Below, one piece after another: positions 8,363 to 18,100 of a stretch of 21,058 nucleotides of DNA. The stretch comes from Hyphochytrium catenoides (lineage: Eukaryota > Sar > Hyphochytriomycetes > Hyphochytriales > Hyphochytriaceae), in the NCBI GenBank assembly GCA_900088475.1, contig FLMG01002090.1:1-21058 (forward strand), read 5' to 3'. The notes beneath the pieces were generated by a model. That model saw only the letters and a program-made list of their open reading frames with translations, did no database searches and was not told where the DNA came from. How positions within the stretch are numbered: the first letter of the stretch is position 1; each line of letters starts with the position of its first letter. The translations under genes and the position numbers were made by a program.

Positions 8363-9304
8363 CCACTAAGCAAAGCTCTTTAGCTTTCCTAGGGTGACAT
8401 ACATTCTCCTGAAGCCTTTATAGAAGAATCGCTGATTTTATAAAGTGCCCGCTGCATATCTTTGTATTCTGACATTGTTTTATCAGGGACCCCTTTAGAA
8501 TACTCAAACTCCATTCCGCAAAGTTCCAGTGGCGAAGAACTAACGGAAGGAATTGGCATCCTGTTATGGTGGTTGAAAGAAGGGGAGACATGTTTCCACG
8601 AAACAAGGAAACATCTGCAATATTGCCTGGAGAAGTTCTGAGAGCCGTGCCATTGAACACAAGCACAAGTGGATTGTGGTATGCTGTGTGCTGTAAACCA
8701 AACCTAGCAGAATAGTATGAGCTCAACCGCCACAATCGCATAATCTCTAATAAGAACCCCAACTCCAACAGCTTTCCGACTAGTTCTACTAGCAGGAGTC
8801 TTTTTTCAATTTGATTGCAATGGCCTTTCTTCTTCTGGCGTCTTTGAGGTCAAAAGACATGGCTTCCTCTTCTCGGACGAGAGGAGAGGGTTATTTGAGT
8901 GAAGGCATGTTTCTCGCAACCCAACCACTGATTCTTCACTGATCCTTCAAAACCGTTCAAATTCTTGTCTACAGGAATGATAACCTGCTATTGTAGGACG
9001 TTGTCAATGAGAACGTTGTGACTCAGAAAGTGCAGAACCTTACAAGGCGTTACTTCTTCTAATAACCAAAATCTTTGTGTAGGGGCTTTTTCTTGTTGAA
9101 GCTTTCTATTGTTCTTCATTCTCACATTTGGTGAGTTCCTGTACTGACTCCTTCTCCTCTAACCCCCCCCCCAAGATCCCTTCCTTGCGATTTCAGAACT
9201 CAGTCTGCATGTTCTGTTGAGAATCTCTTTCTGGAGCACCAAGCTTCAGCAGACGAACTGTGCTTGATATAGCTGTAAAGAAGAAGATAACCTCAGACCG
9301 TAAG
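8363..9304. other. Intergenic stretch between divergent genes
   Basis: The minus-strand orphan ORF to the left and the plus-strand LRR gene to the right diverge from here, so both promoters should lie inside. The sequence is AT-richer than the flanks. It contains a ten-base C run (9163-9172) and no GA/CT arrays. A 116-codon minus-strand ORF at 8418-8768 has no recognisable features and I do not call it a gene. Confidence 0.5.
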
Positions 9305-11479
9305 ATGGCCTCACCACCTCGAAGGGCAAAAGGTACTCCGCCTACACCAATGCAGCAGAGGGAGAACACCAAGCAGGCTAATACCATCTTAAAGAGGTAC
9401 AGAGCTCTTTGGGAGGAAAATCTTCCCGTCTGGAGCGAGCTCAAGACGAAAAGAGGATTTCAGGAGATAAAAGATGACGTCATGACAGAGACGGGCCTTA
9501 CACAAGCCGAGGCGATAACGCATATTAAAAAGGCTTATCGGAATATGCGCCAGTATTGCCAAAGAAGGCGAGATCGATTCATAGCGGAGCTTGATGAGAT
9601 TGACTTTGACGCCGTGCAGCGGGATGATGTCGACTTTCAAGCGGCGTCGGCTCCAGATCAGTTAACTGAGACAGAATGTGTTTGGACCCCAGTACCGCAA
9701 CCGATCATGGCTCTGGCAGCACTTGCTCCCAGCCTAAAGAGACTTGGAGTGTGGAGGAAACTTGGGGACAGAGCGGCAGAAGTCCTTTTTGAGAAGCTTC
9801 TTAAGGGTACGGATAAGCCGAAAACAGAGGAGCTTTTTCTATGGGACAACAATATATCCGACGTAGGTGCTATAGCACTGGCCAGCGCACTAGAAGACAA
9901 CAAGACTTTGAAGACGCTTACCGTATTCCTCAACATGATAGGTCATGAGGGGGTAAGAGCGTTAGCCGAGGTGCTCAGCAACGGCAAGGTTGCTCTTCAA
10001 CAGCTTCGTTTGAAGCTTGGGCGTATCAAAGATGAGGATGTGATAGTCCTGGCAGAGGCACTTCAGAACAACAATACCCTGACAGCTGTAAGCCTACGTA
10101 ATAACCACATTGGCAGAGACGGCGCAGTGGCAATGGCCAATTTAGTAAAGGTAAACACTACCTTAAGAGAGCTAGCGATTGGCCACAGCAGTATTGGTAT
10201 TGGCGATGCGGGTGCGAAGTACTTAGCCGAAGCACTTCAAGGATCAAGGACAGTGTTGGAGTACATCGATCTGGACGGTAACAAGATCGGGGATGAGGGT
10301 GCAGCGGCTATGGCGCGGGTACTTAAGAAAAAAACAAAGGAAAACGGAGCCTTAATGGGTCTCTCTCTAGAATCAAATTGTATTAGTGCGGTTGGTGCGG
10401 AAGAATTGGCCATTAGCCTAAAGGATAACACTAGCCTGCAAGAACTACACCTCTACCGCAATAGAATCGGTGATTGCGGTGCTATTGCCTTTAGAGATGT
10501 ATTAATGGCCAATGAGTCCCTGAAGAAAGTCGATTTAGGGCACAACGAGATCTCTGCAAGAGGTGCACATGCTATAGCCTCCGCGCTCCTCCCAACCTCT
10601 GGACTAACATGGCTTAACTTGTCAGACAACTCTGTGGGTGATGAGGGAGCGAAAGCCTTAGCCCAAGCGCTGAGAGGTTGTCCTTTGGTGTATCTTGATC
10701 TAGGCGAAAGCCAAATCGCTAGGAATGGGGCTGGTTACCTGTCAGACGCTCTCAAGCACAATCGTACTTTGCAGGAGCTCCGCCTCAGCTGCTGCGGTAT
10801 GGCCAACAGCGGTGCGATAGCCCTTAGCGAAGGCCTAGAAGGAAACGTCACCTTACGGTCAATTGACCTACGGGAGAACGCAATCACTGCCAGTGGAGCA
10901 GTAGCACTTGTAAGTGCGCTCGGCGGTACGGATTCTGTGGTACAACATCTTGATTTGGGGACCAATAGCATTGGTGATTATGGCGCAGAGCAATTAAAGG
11001 AGGCAATCCTCAAAAAAAGAAAAAAAGACGGCTCCAGGTTGTTCGGCCTTAGCTTGGTGGAGAATAACGTTAGTGTCAAAGGCGCCACTTCTTTGGCAGA
11101 AGTACTCAAAGCGAATCCTGCATTGCAGCGGCTTGATCTAACTTTGAATCAGCTTGGTGATTTCGGTGTACAACGTCTCGCTGATGCGCTTAAGTTCAAC
11201 AGTCGCCTGCATGAACTCCGTCTCGGAGATGTCGACACTGGTGATTATGGTGTCGAGAGCTTAGCCACGACCCTTGCAGAGAACCACAGCTTAATTGAAC
11301 TCGACCTGGCAGGTAACAAAATTACTGCCAGTGGGGCAAGAAGGCTCGCTTTGGCGCTTCTTCTCGGCAACAAGACCCTGAAGAGACTTAACCTAAGCTA
11401 TAATCCTATCAACGCTGACGAGTTCGAAGCACTAAGCCCAGGAGATTTCAGTCTTTCTCTGGAAGAGCTCGATGTGTGA
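9305..11479 (+). CDS. Ribonuclease-inhibitor-like LRR protein with about 19 repeats
   Basis: The gene is intronless and encodes 724 residues from the first ATG. The open frame reaches back to a GTG at 9260, but ATG is preferred for a nuclear gene. Residues 1-110 are charged and helical, with Trp36, Trp43 and a basic stretch (KKAYRNMRQYCQRRRDR). Residues about 120-170 form a hydrophobic capping region. From about 174 to the end there are roughly 19 leucine-rich repeats of 28-29 residues with the RI/NLRC3-type pattern (LxxLxLxxNxIGDxGAxALAxALxxNxT). Such horseshoe repeats bind proteins. No NACHT, kinase or death-fold domain is present, and no signal peptide or membrane segment is seen, so the protein should be intracellular. 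Repeats 6 and 14 carry a matching lysine-rich insertion. Function beyond protein binding is unknown. Confidence 0.85.
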   Translation: MASPPRRAKGTPPTPMQQRENTKQANTILKRYRALWEENLPVWSELKTKRGFQEIKDDVMTETGLTQAEAITHIKKAYRNMRQYCQRRRDRFIAELDEIDFDAVQRDDVDFQAASAPDQLTETECVWTPVPQPIMALAALAPSLKRLGVWRKLGDRAAEVLFEKLLKGTDKPKTEELFLWDNNISDVGAIALASALEDNKTLKTLTVFLNMIGHEGVRALAEVLSNGKVALQQLRLKLGRIKDEDVIVLAEALQNNNTLTAVSLRNNHIGRDGAVAMANLVKVNTTLRELAIGHSSIGIGDAGAKYLAEALQGSRTVLEYIDLDGNKIGDEGAAAMARVLKKKTKENGALMGLSLESNCISAVGAEELAISLKDNTSLQELHLYRNRIGDCGAIAFRDVLMANESLKKVDLGHNEISARGAHAIASALLPTSGLTWLNLSDNSVGDEGAKALAQALRGCPLVYLDLGESQIARNGAGYLSDALKHNRTLQELRLSCCGMANSGAIALSEGLEGNVTLRSIDLRENAITASGAVALVSALGGTDSVVQHLDLGTNSIGDYGAEQLKEAILKKRKKDGSRLFGLSLVENNVSVKGATSLAEVLKANPALQRLDLTLNQLGDFGVQRLADALKFNSRLHELRLGDVDTGDYGVESLATTLAENHSLIELDLAGNKITASGARRLALALLLGNKTLKRLNLSYNPINADEFEALSPGDFSLSLEELDV

Positions 11480-11515
11480 CCTGCTCACCGGCTTCCGCTT
11501 TAGGTAAAAAGGTAG

Positions 11516-11596
11516 TATTGTCAACGCTGGCTCTCCTTGAAATCTTTTGTTTGTAGGTATTGTCAACGCTGGCTCTCCTTGCAATCTTTTTGTTTG
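11516..11596. repeat. Two direct copies of a ~38-bp unit after the LRR gene
   Basis: Copies at 11516-11553 and 11558-11596 share TATTGTCAACGCTGGCTCTC and the following TTG(A/C)AATCTTTT(T)GTTTG. They differ by one substitution and one T-run length change. They lie 36 bases beyond the LRR stop, probably in its 3' untranslated region. Confidence 0.92.
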
Positions 11597-11728
11597 CCAT
11601 TCGTAGTTCCCCGCCGTAGCTTATGAGGTAGAAAGCGTTTTGAGTTCACTGCCCTATATGGGTACATCTAAGAAAAGTTTAATAGTTAACCATAGCTAGC
11701 GCCGCATATGGATCAAGTAGTAAATCTT

Positions 11729-12187
11729 CTAAAGCAGCGTCTCAAAGTAGCCTCCCTCGATGCCATGATGGTCGGCCATAGGCGTTCCTCCTCCGTCTTT
11801 ACCGCTTTCATCAGCAGCCAGATCACTGACAAGAGATACTGTTGCTTGTAGACCAATTTCATCGGTGCCTTGACTCATACTTGACTTTGGAGAGTTGGTC
11901 GTGACAATAGGGTTGCTAGGTAGCGGTTGCTTCACCACTACGCCACGACGGCGTATCTCAGTGTACACGACCACACTGAGCTTCACCGTCGCGCCCAAAA
12001 GTAAAAACGTTGTTATTGTCGCGGTTACGGGATCACCGTCGCCTTTGCCATATTGGAGCGCGATGGCTAAAATTCCAAAGACACACTTCAATGTGGTAGC
12101 GATCTTCTCAAAGCAGCCGTCCCTTTCGTGGTGATGGGCATCACAGCCAATCTTCTTTGGACCATATTGCAATGTGTCAACCCGCAT
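11729..12187 (-). CDS. Small putative membrane protein, two hydrophobic segments
   Basis: The ORF encodes 152 residues from an ATG. Two hydrophobic stretches (about residues 31-48, IATTLKCVFGILAIALQYG, and about 53-74, around TATITTFLLLGATVKLSVVVYT) are separated by a short acidic, Gly-rich turn (KGDGDP). They could form a helical hairpin in a membrane. The N-terminus has a His-rich, Cys-containing patch (CDAHHHERDGC), and the last 70 residues are polar, acidic and probably disordered. I do not recognise a family. The gene is convergent with the LRR gene, whose stop is 249 bp away. It could instead be the last exon of a longer gene extending to the right. Coding status is uncertain because the frame is short. 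Confidence 0.4.
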   Translation of the reverse strand: MRVDTLQYGPKKIGCDAHHHERDGCFEKIATTLKCVFGILAIALQYGKGDGDPVTATITTFLLLGATVKLSVVVYTEIRRRGVVVKQPLPSNPIVTTNSPKSSMSQGTDEIGLQATVSLVSDLAADESGKDGGGTPMADHHGIEGGYFETLL

Positions 12188-12877
12188 AAGGTAGAAAAGG
12201 TACTATATAATGACCTTGAATCCGAGATCTCTTCGAGCCGACTCTGCCTGTGAGTCCGTGCCTGTAGTCTTCAATATATGATTCTTGTCCTTCACCCAGC
12301 TCAGAACTTGCGAAGTGAGCTCGGTTGGACATCTTGCCCCAGCTACAAAAGCAACAGCAAGCAGGTAGCTCGGTCTTCATCTTCCTCCAGTGTCAAGGGA
12401 GTCTGTGGTGCACTTTGAGTGAACTTTGATTTATGAATGTCTGCTGCTTGTTTGCGTCTTTTTGCGTCTATCTACATTTTTCTGCGTCTTTCTGCGTCTT
12501 TCTGCGTCTCATCTTCTCGAGGATGCTGTTTGATTGTGATGATTTCTTGGACTTGGTAATCTATCCTAAACGAAAGGGGCATCAACAGCTCTGGTTATTT
12601 TTACCCTTGAAGAGGTTTGATTTAGACTAAGCAATCTTTGATATTTGGAAGGGAGAATGGTTGTCTTTCTATCTATTGCATTTCGCGGTCAGAAGGAGGA
12701 GGAAAGGCGAACTTCTTAGTTCTATAGGACTGGTGGGCCATTCTCAACTTTGCCAAACATGTTCAAAAAGACAGAGAGGAAGAGAAAGCATGAATACCTT
12801 TCATCTCTCTGTAAGGTCATTGGAGAGGAGGGATTGCTGTCTCCTTGATTGCCCCACAGTTGCTCTTTCATCGGTCA
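12188..12877. other. Intergenic stretch, no gene supported
   Basis: It contains the 10-bp minisatellite at 12451-12510 and otherwise unremarkable sequence. A 67-codon minus-strand ORF at 12177-12380 ends just before the neighbouring ORF and is out of frame with it. Plus-strand ORFs at 12433-12630 and 12661-12891 are short and featureless. Confidence 0.5.
12451..12510. repeat. 10-bp minisatellite, six units
   Basis: Six consecutive 10-bp units: TTTGCGTCTT, TTTGCGTCTA, TCTACATTTT, then TCTGCGTCTT twice and TCTGCGTCTC. The period is exactly ten throughout, with the third unit the most degenerate. Confidence 0.9.
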
Positions 12878-13378
12878 ATGCCTGGCCCTAGTAGAATCCG
12901 GGTGAGTGAGGTTCTAATTACGCTCTTCTTTTCTTTTTGGCCTATTATTAGTTTAGTTCTTTTAGCGTCGTACATATTTGCATCTCTTCATTTTCTTCGA
13001 ACGGTAGTCGATTATTATTATATTATACACTCCTTTCTAATTTCTAGCCGAGCAAAAAGGCTGCTATCAGAGACGGGCCATCGGGTAGACCTTTCCGCTA
13101 CGGTGAATCCAGTGGCCACGGGAGAGAGCGCTACGTCTTACCCGCCGCGTCAAGCTCATTATCTATATCATGAACAGTATGAGAGGAGGAGAATGCCTGA
13201 CTGGGGTAAGAAAAACGTGCAACAACGTGCGACGCGTCTTGCAGCTTGGAATAGCGTTCAGAGCATTGAATTCGGGGCATCAAAATCCGACACCTTTCTT
13301 CCAGTGGAACTTCTTCCTCCTTGGATCATTGATAGCGAGAAGTCCGCGTTGTTCTTTGTCGTCTCGAAGAAGAGCTGA
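12878..13378 (+). CDS. Putative membrane protein with N-terminal hydrophobic segments
   Basis: The ORF encodes 166 residues from the ATG; an in-frame TTG lies 11 codons upstream. Residues about 10-31 (VLITLFFSFWPIISLVLLASYI) form a strong hydrophobic segment. A second aromatic stretch follows to about residue 53 (FLRTVVDYYYIIHSFLI), ending at a basic SSRAKR. The rest is polar, with Tyr- and Arg-rich sequence (YLYHEQYERRRMPDW) and a hydrophobic C-terminal patch. The N-terminus could be a signal anchor or uncleaved signal. No family is recognised. It could also be one exon of a larger gene. Supporting points are only the open frame of 166 codons and the sensible topology. Confidence 0.35.
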   Translation: MPGPSRIRVSEVLITLFFSFWPIISLVLLASYIFASLHFLRTVVDYYYIIHSFLISSRAKRLLSETGHRVDLSATVNPVATGESATSYPPRQAHYLYHEQYERRRMPDWGKKNVQQRATRLAAWNSVQSIEFGASKSDTFLPVELLPPWIIDSEKSALFFVVSKKS

Positions 13379-16300
13379 CTGAGGAAGCAGTTGACCTCTT
13401 TAAAATTTTTGAGCTCTGCTAGATTTATACGAGTTGTATTATGGTATCTTAAAAATAGAACTAGCAAGTGCTTCAGCCGCTGCAAACCTCCTGAAACTGT
13501 GGAGCTAATCGATCTTGCCCTCGCAAATCTCTGTTAGGACTGTGAGTTGTATCCGGTATATAGTCCCTGGTCACTCTTCCTCTTATCTGTCTGGTGCTCT
13601 TCTTGCTCATCAGCGCTATTGCAACTTTCGTCACTTTCCTTATGTTGTCCTTGTCTAGTCCTCTTCCTCTTGTATCTCAGTTCTCGTTATCACCCGTTCG
13701 TCGCTCTATTTAGCCGTTCAAAGAGGAAGACCTTGACCGCTAGGCGATACTCCTCTTGCTCTTTGTTCTATCTTCTTTCACTCTGATGCAAGGAGTAGAG
13801 TATGGCTAGGAAGTTTTGCTGGTGGAACAACCAGCTGTTGCTCCTGCCACTACTACTTTGACGACTACTTCTACTACTGTTACTTCTTTTTTTGTCTCTA
13901 GTCATTCTGCAAAGTGTACACCAAAGAAGAATGGCCTCTTCCCCATCTTCTCACCAACGAACACCGCGGCCCTCAGGAGAACTATGCGGTGATGACCAAC
14001 TTAACGGTGATGACGACAATTAGAAGATTAAGTGAGGAAAGGGAAAGAGAAGGTATCTCATATCATCAATCAGTAGTGATATCAGCACTGGCACCTTAGT
14101 TGGTTGGTTAAATATCAAGAAGCCCATCACGCTCGCCTTTATGAGGCGCTTAAGACAGGTGCTGCTTCTAATGGCTGATCATAATAGGAGTCTCCTGGCG
14201 CCAGAAGAGTAAAAGCATGAGACGACACAGCGGCCATTAGGTGATGTCGCAATAACTAATAAGAACTGTGCTTGACTTCAGCGCACTTCGACTTCTGCGC
14301 CAACCGTTTTCAGCGGTCCTAGCTTTATGAGCGACCATCTCAATTGCCATAAACAGGGTTCTGAGGTGGAGGCCGCCTACTCTACGGCAACAGCTGCAGC
14401 TGCCCTTCGCTAGTGTGATCACAGTGCTTGCAACTCATCATTATTTTTTTGTATAGCAAATGTATGGGCATCTCTATTCCCCAATGAGGTAATGCAGTTT
14501 TGTGCCGTTGGAGAGTTGGCTACACTTGGAGAGCGCACAGCAGACTTGGAGGATCTCCACACCAAATGTCGGGACAGCATAACCCTAAGCAGGAGGTACT
14601 CCGGAGTCAGCGCTTTCATAGGAAGACCAGCTGAGCTTCATAATAGAAGGGCTCGAGCTGCAGAATTTCTGGAGCTTCAGCTGGCCTTCTGATCTGTCAT
14701 AATGACATGACAAGGGACTGCTGGATAGTTACAGTAGCAGGGCGGTAGGTCCAATTCACTGTTACAATAATTCCCCAAGTAACAAGTATTCCTTCCTGTT
14801 ACAGTACTTGTACCTGTCACTTACCCACCTACGATCCCCCAGTTCAGTTCCCCCTCTCCCCACCTCTAAAGACAAAACGTTGTTGTAAAAGTACCGACGC
14901 CACAGAGGTGCGTATATGGCAGGTACAAGTACTACAAGTACTTACACCCCCACTGACGCAAGTACAGCTATTGGTCTACTATTCATCACTCCACTTATTC
15001 AAGTCACCCCAACTAACAACTAAACAGAGTACTTGGTACTTAGCCATAGCAAGATGTAGCCTTATCTAACAGCAGCTGCACGCGTACGACGCACAATCCC
15101 CACAACTACTTTTTTGGCGGCGGAGATTTGGTCATCGAAGCGGCTCTGAGCCTCAGAAAATAGAGTTCCAGAGACCGAAGACCAGACACGCAGATCCAGA
15201 GATCCAATGAAGATCCAGCAGAGACAGGGTAGGCAGGCAAGGTGGGACGCAGCGATGCTGAGGTGCCCCAGGACAAGGTGGGACAATCAAGGTGTTGTCT
15301 GCTTCCTCTTCCTTGACCAGTCATCTTGTTAGTTGACCTTGACAACCGTGACGTTGTTTGTCTATTGATTTGGCTGGGTTGGTGGGCGATACAACAAGTT
15401 GAAGAGATAAGAAGCATTAATGATAGCGACCTGACCTTCAGGTGTGAAAGGAAGAATAGTGGAGATAAGAGCGGAGGCTAAGGCCAGGTGTCCAATAGCC
15501 GTCAGTGACTCTGCGATGCCGAGAAGCGGACGTGAGAGCACATCATATCAGTGCAGCTGCAATGAACCTTACTGCCTACAAACCATGATAATAGTGCTTC
15601 CTGCATCCGTCGTTGAAGTAGAGTGAGGACGTCTACCGAATCGTCCTCCTCTTCCTTCTTGCCAGCTGCAAGTCCCTTTCTTTTCATCATACTGCCTGCA
15701 AACTCCTTCTTCTTCGCTTCTCTTCTTGCTCCGATCCCGCAACTGCAAGGTGGAGAGATGTGTCGCTTGTTGCTGGTCTTGTTGCCCATCATCCTGCCCT
15801 TAGTATTGTCTCCTTGATATCTCCGTGGTCTTGGGGCTGGGGGCGAGCCATCGTTGGAATAGCACGGCGGTAGTTGTCCTTCCTGGTTTGATAAGGCTTG
15901 CATCTCCATGTATTAGCTGGTCACATTGGCAGCCAACAACGGGCTTGATTCTGCCCCAACAGGTCATCGATCAGAGACCCATGACAGGGACCATGGATGG
16001 AAGATACTGGCTGCCCCATCTCTTACTTGGCACCTACTACTTTTGCAGCTCTTCGCTTGACAGAAGACAAGTGAGGCGCGAAGTAACCCTTATCATGATA
16101 GTAACCGACGAGTGACAAGTTGCCTTGGAAGAGAGGAGAGGAATAAAACCATTTGTGGTTGTTCTTCTTTCTTCCTGACCGACCGACCTTAGAAAGTTGT
16201 GCTTGACTAGGGAAGCAGCCTTGAGACAAGGGCAGGCTAGGATCGATGGTAACAAGCTCAATTCCGCGCTTCTAAATTAGCCCTCGCACGTTTCTGACAA

Positions 16301-16750
16301 CAAGGGCAAGACCGACCTTGGGAGGAGGGAGGAGGAGCATTCAGCAAGACGTTTCTGTTCTTGCACTTTGGCGGTTGGTAAGTGAGTGGCTGAGGGCGAA
16401 AACTTGTTAGCCAATTTCCGCTTTCTTCTTAGTGCGTCGTGCTTCCAAAGAGCACATACTTCGAAAGGAATGTGAGGCAGGAATGAGGTGAGAGACCAGG
16501 AGACAAACATCATCGGAAGCAGAGAGAAGAGGCGAGGCGAGGCCGAGTGGCAAGAGTTGACTAAAGGAGGTAGGAAACAGCGCAGAAGCACGAAGAGACA
16601 ATGTCACAGAAAGCAGAAAAAGGGAGACCCAAGTCTTCCTTTCCGACCTACAGCTACGGAAGAAAAGAGGCACTCGCCGACCCTCGTAGGGCCAGGGAGA
16701 GACGTGCCCGTACTAATCAAAAGAAAGAGGCGTTAGAGGGACTAATGAAG
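13379..16750. other. Long stretch without a convincing gene
   Basis: Many short open frames on both strands lack recognisable domains. The longest are a minus-strand 135-codon ORF (15502-15909), with a Lys/Glu/Asp-rich middle and a few Cys, and a minus-strand 103-codon ORF (15106-15417). A 66-codon plus-strand ORF at 14492-14692 has a helical, Leu/Arg/Glu-rich C-terminus. None has enough support to call. A non-coding inverted repeat sits at 14803-14933. Around 15190-15285 there are short direct repeats (AGATCCA three times, CAAGGTGGGAC twice). I saw no terminal repeats, transposase or reverse-transcriptase motifs. Confidence 0.45.
14803..14933. repeat. Perfect 14-bp inverted repeat with a 103-bp spacer
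   Basis: AGTACTTGTACCTG at 14803-14816 is the exact reverse complement of CAGGTACAAGTACT at 14920-14933. The arm motif AAGTACTT/GTACTTG recurs nearby (14935-14942, and GTACTTGGTACTTAG around 15030-15044). The spacer is pyrimidine-rich and AC-rich. Confidence 0.85.
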
Positions 16751-18100
16751 AATTAGAGGAGCAAAAGAAGACATCGAGGTACTGTCACACCTGAGACATC
16801 GGCACACATCCATTGCTGTCGAAGAGTTGGGATGACGGACCTTGTGACGCTGTGAGAGACGAAGGAGGAGGACACCAACAAGAGAGCCGTATCGAGAAGA
16901 GAAGAGCGTGAGAGAAGAAAGCTCTCTCCCAAGAGTCCGTCGTCCTCGGCAGGGGTCGATGATGCTGGACCATCAGCCTTCCACTTGCGCTGCTCCTCCA
17001 ATGTCCAAGACACAGATAAATCTGGAAACTATCTAGGGCAATCCAGCGCTGGCACACCCAGTTACTCTTGAGGATCGCTGTCTCGTCCTGCTTGCTCGTC
17101 TGTCCTTGCTTCTTGTTGCTCGACCCGCGGTGCCTTTCTTACCCTAGTGTCGGCACGTCTCTTCTCGTCTTCGTCTGCCCACTATCTCTTGCTCCCTGTC
17201 TCTGTCTTTCCATCTAGATTTCAAGACATACACCTACACGGGAAGAAATCCACTGGCAAGACTTTACTCGTCGAATGGCAATCTCTATCTCTATCTCTTT
17301 CTCTCTCTTTGCCTCAGAGGCACCAACAGGACAAGCTCCATTTGGTCTTTCTTCTGCCTCCCGGTTGCAGGAGGCGGCGGCCCCGTGACCATTCCTCTTC
17401 TCTCTTTTCTCCCTTGTTCCTGTTGCTGTCCATTCTCTCTTGATCTTTTCGGATTCTTCTTGGCCCTTCCTAGTGGATATATCCAGAGCCCCAGAGCCAA
17501 CTATCAAGCAGCAGCAAAGGCCGGGAGTCTCTCCTCTTCTCTTTGTCTTCGTTCGTCTTCTTTCTTCTCTTCCTACCTTTCACTTGTGCCATTGAAGAAG
17601 AACGAAGTTGAAGAGAAAGGCGGGCTTTAGGTGGCGATCTTGAACGGCAAATTGCAGAAGGTGCTCGCCACTACTTCTCGTCAGATCTTCTTGCTGCTGC
17701 TTCTGGGCTACTTTTGAGCTTTCTCTAGTTTAATATTTGTCTCCTTGTTCTTTTCTCTCGTGACTCAAGCTCGAACCCGTCTGTCACTCTCTTCACTCCT
17801 GCAGGTGGCCTTGTATCTTGCTTAAGATCCTGTCAGACAGACAGCGGCGGAGAAAGGAAAGAGAAGAAAAGTCAAGACAGCAGAAGGAAGGAAGAAGCAG
17901 CTCCTCTCTTCTCTTCTCCCGTGGCCATCACAAGTCCTGCTGCTACGCATCTCGTCTCTCCAACAGCTCATTTCCTAATCTTCCGACCAGAGAGAAGAAC
18001 AACGCTTGAGAAGACCGCCCAACAGCCGAACAACCAGCCCTGCGTGGAGGTTCTCTGTCTCTCGCTCTCTCTCTTCCACCGAGCAGCAGCGGTAAGCAAG
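16751..18100. other. 5' flank of the secreted PAN protein gene
   Basis: No gene is supported in this stretch. A plus-strand CT-rich part (about 17278-17315, TCTCTATCTCTATCTCTTTC-like) marks the return of the pyrimidine repeats. The transcript start and promoter of the plus-strand gene at 18101 should lie here, but I cannot identify them. The frame of that gene is open back to about 17921, though without the qualities of coding sequence. GGTAAGC just before the ATG (18090-18097) resembles a splice donor; splicing there would remove the preferred start, so I treat it as chance. Confidence 0.5.

Noticed and set aside
8418-8768. Minus-strand 116-codon ORF
   Set aside because: No recognisable domain, no repeat or topology signal, and the composition looks like chance open frame in AT-rich DNA.
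12177-12380. Minus-strand 67-codon ORF as a first exon of the 152-codon membrane ORF
   Set aside because: It is out of frame with the downstream ORF and no convincing splice pair was seen.
15502-15909. Minus-strand 135-codon ORF with Lys/Glu-rich middle
   Set aside because: It has an ATG and reasonable length but no recognisable motif, and overlapping frames on the other strand are similarly open.
13379-16750. Degenerate retrotransposon
   Set aside because: The stretch looks like decayed filler, but I saw no reverse-transcriptase, integrase or protease motif and no long terminal repeats.
17765-17800. Possible tRNA, because the minus strand contains GGGTTCGAG like a B box
   Set aside because: No matching acceptor stem, A box or cloverleaf could be formed around it.
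17921-18100. Sixty-codon N-terminal extension of the secreted PAN protein
   Set aside because: It begins at an earlier ATG-type codon but would bury the clear signal peptide that starts at 18101.
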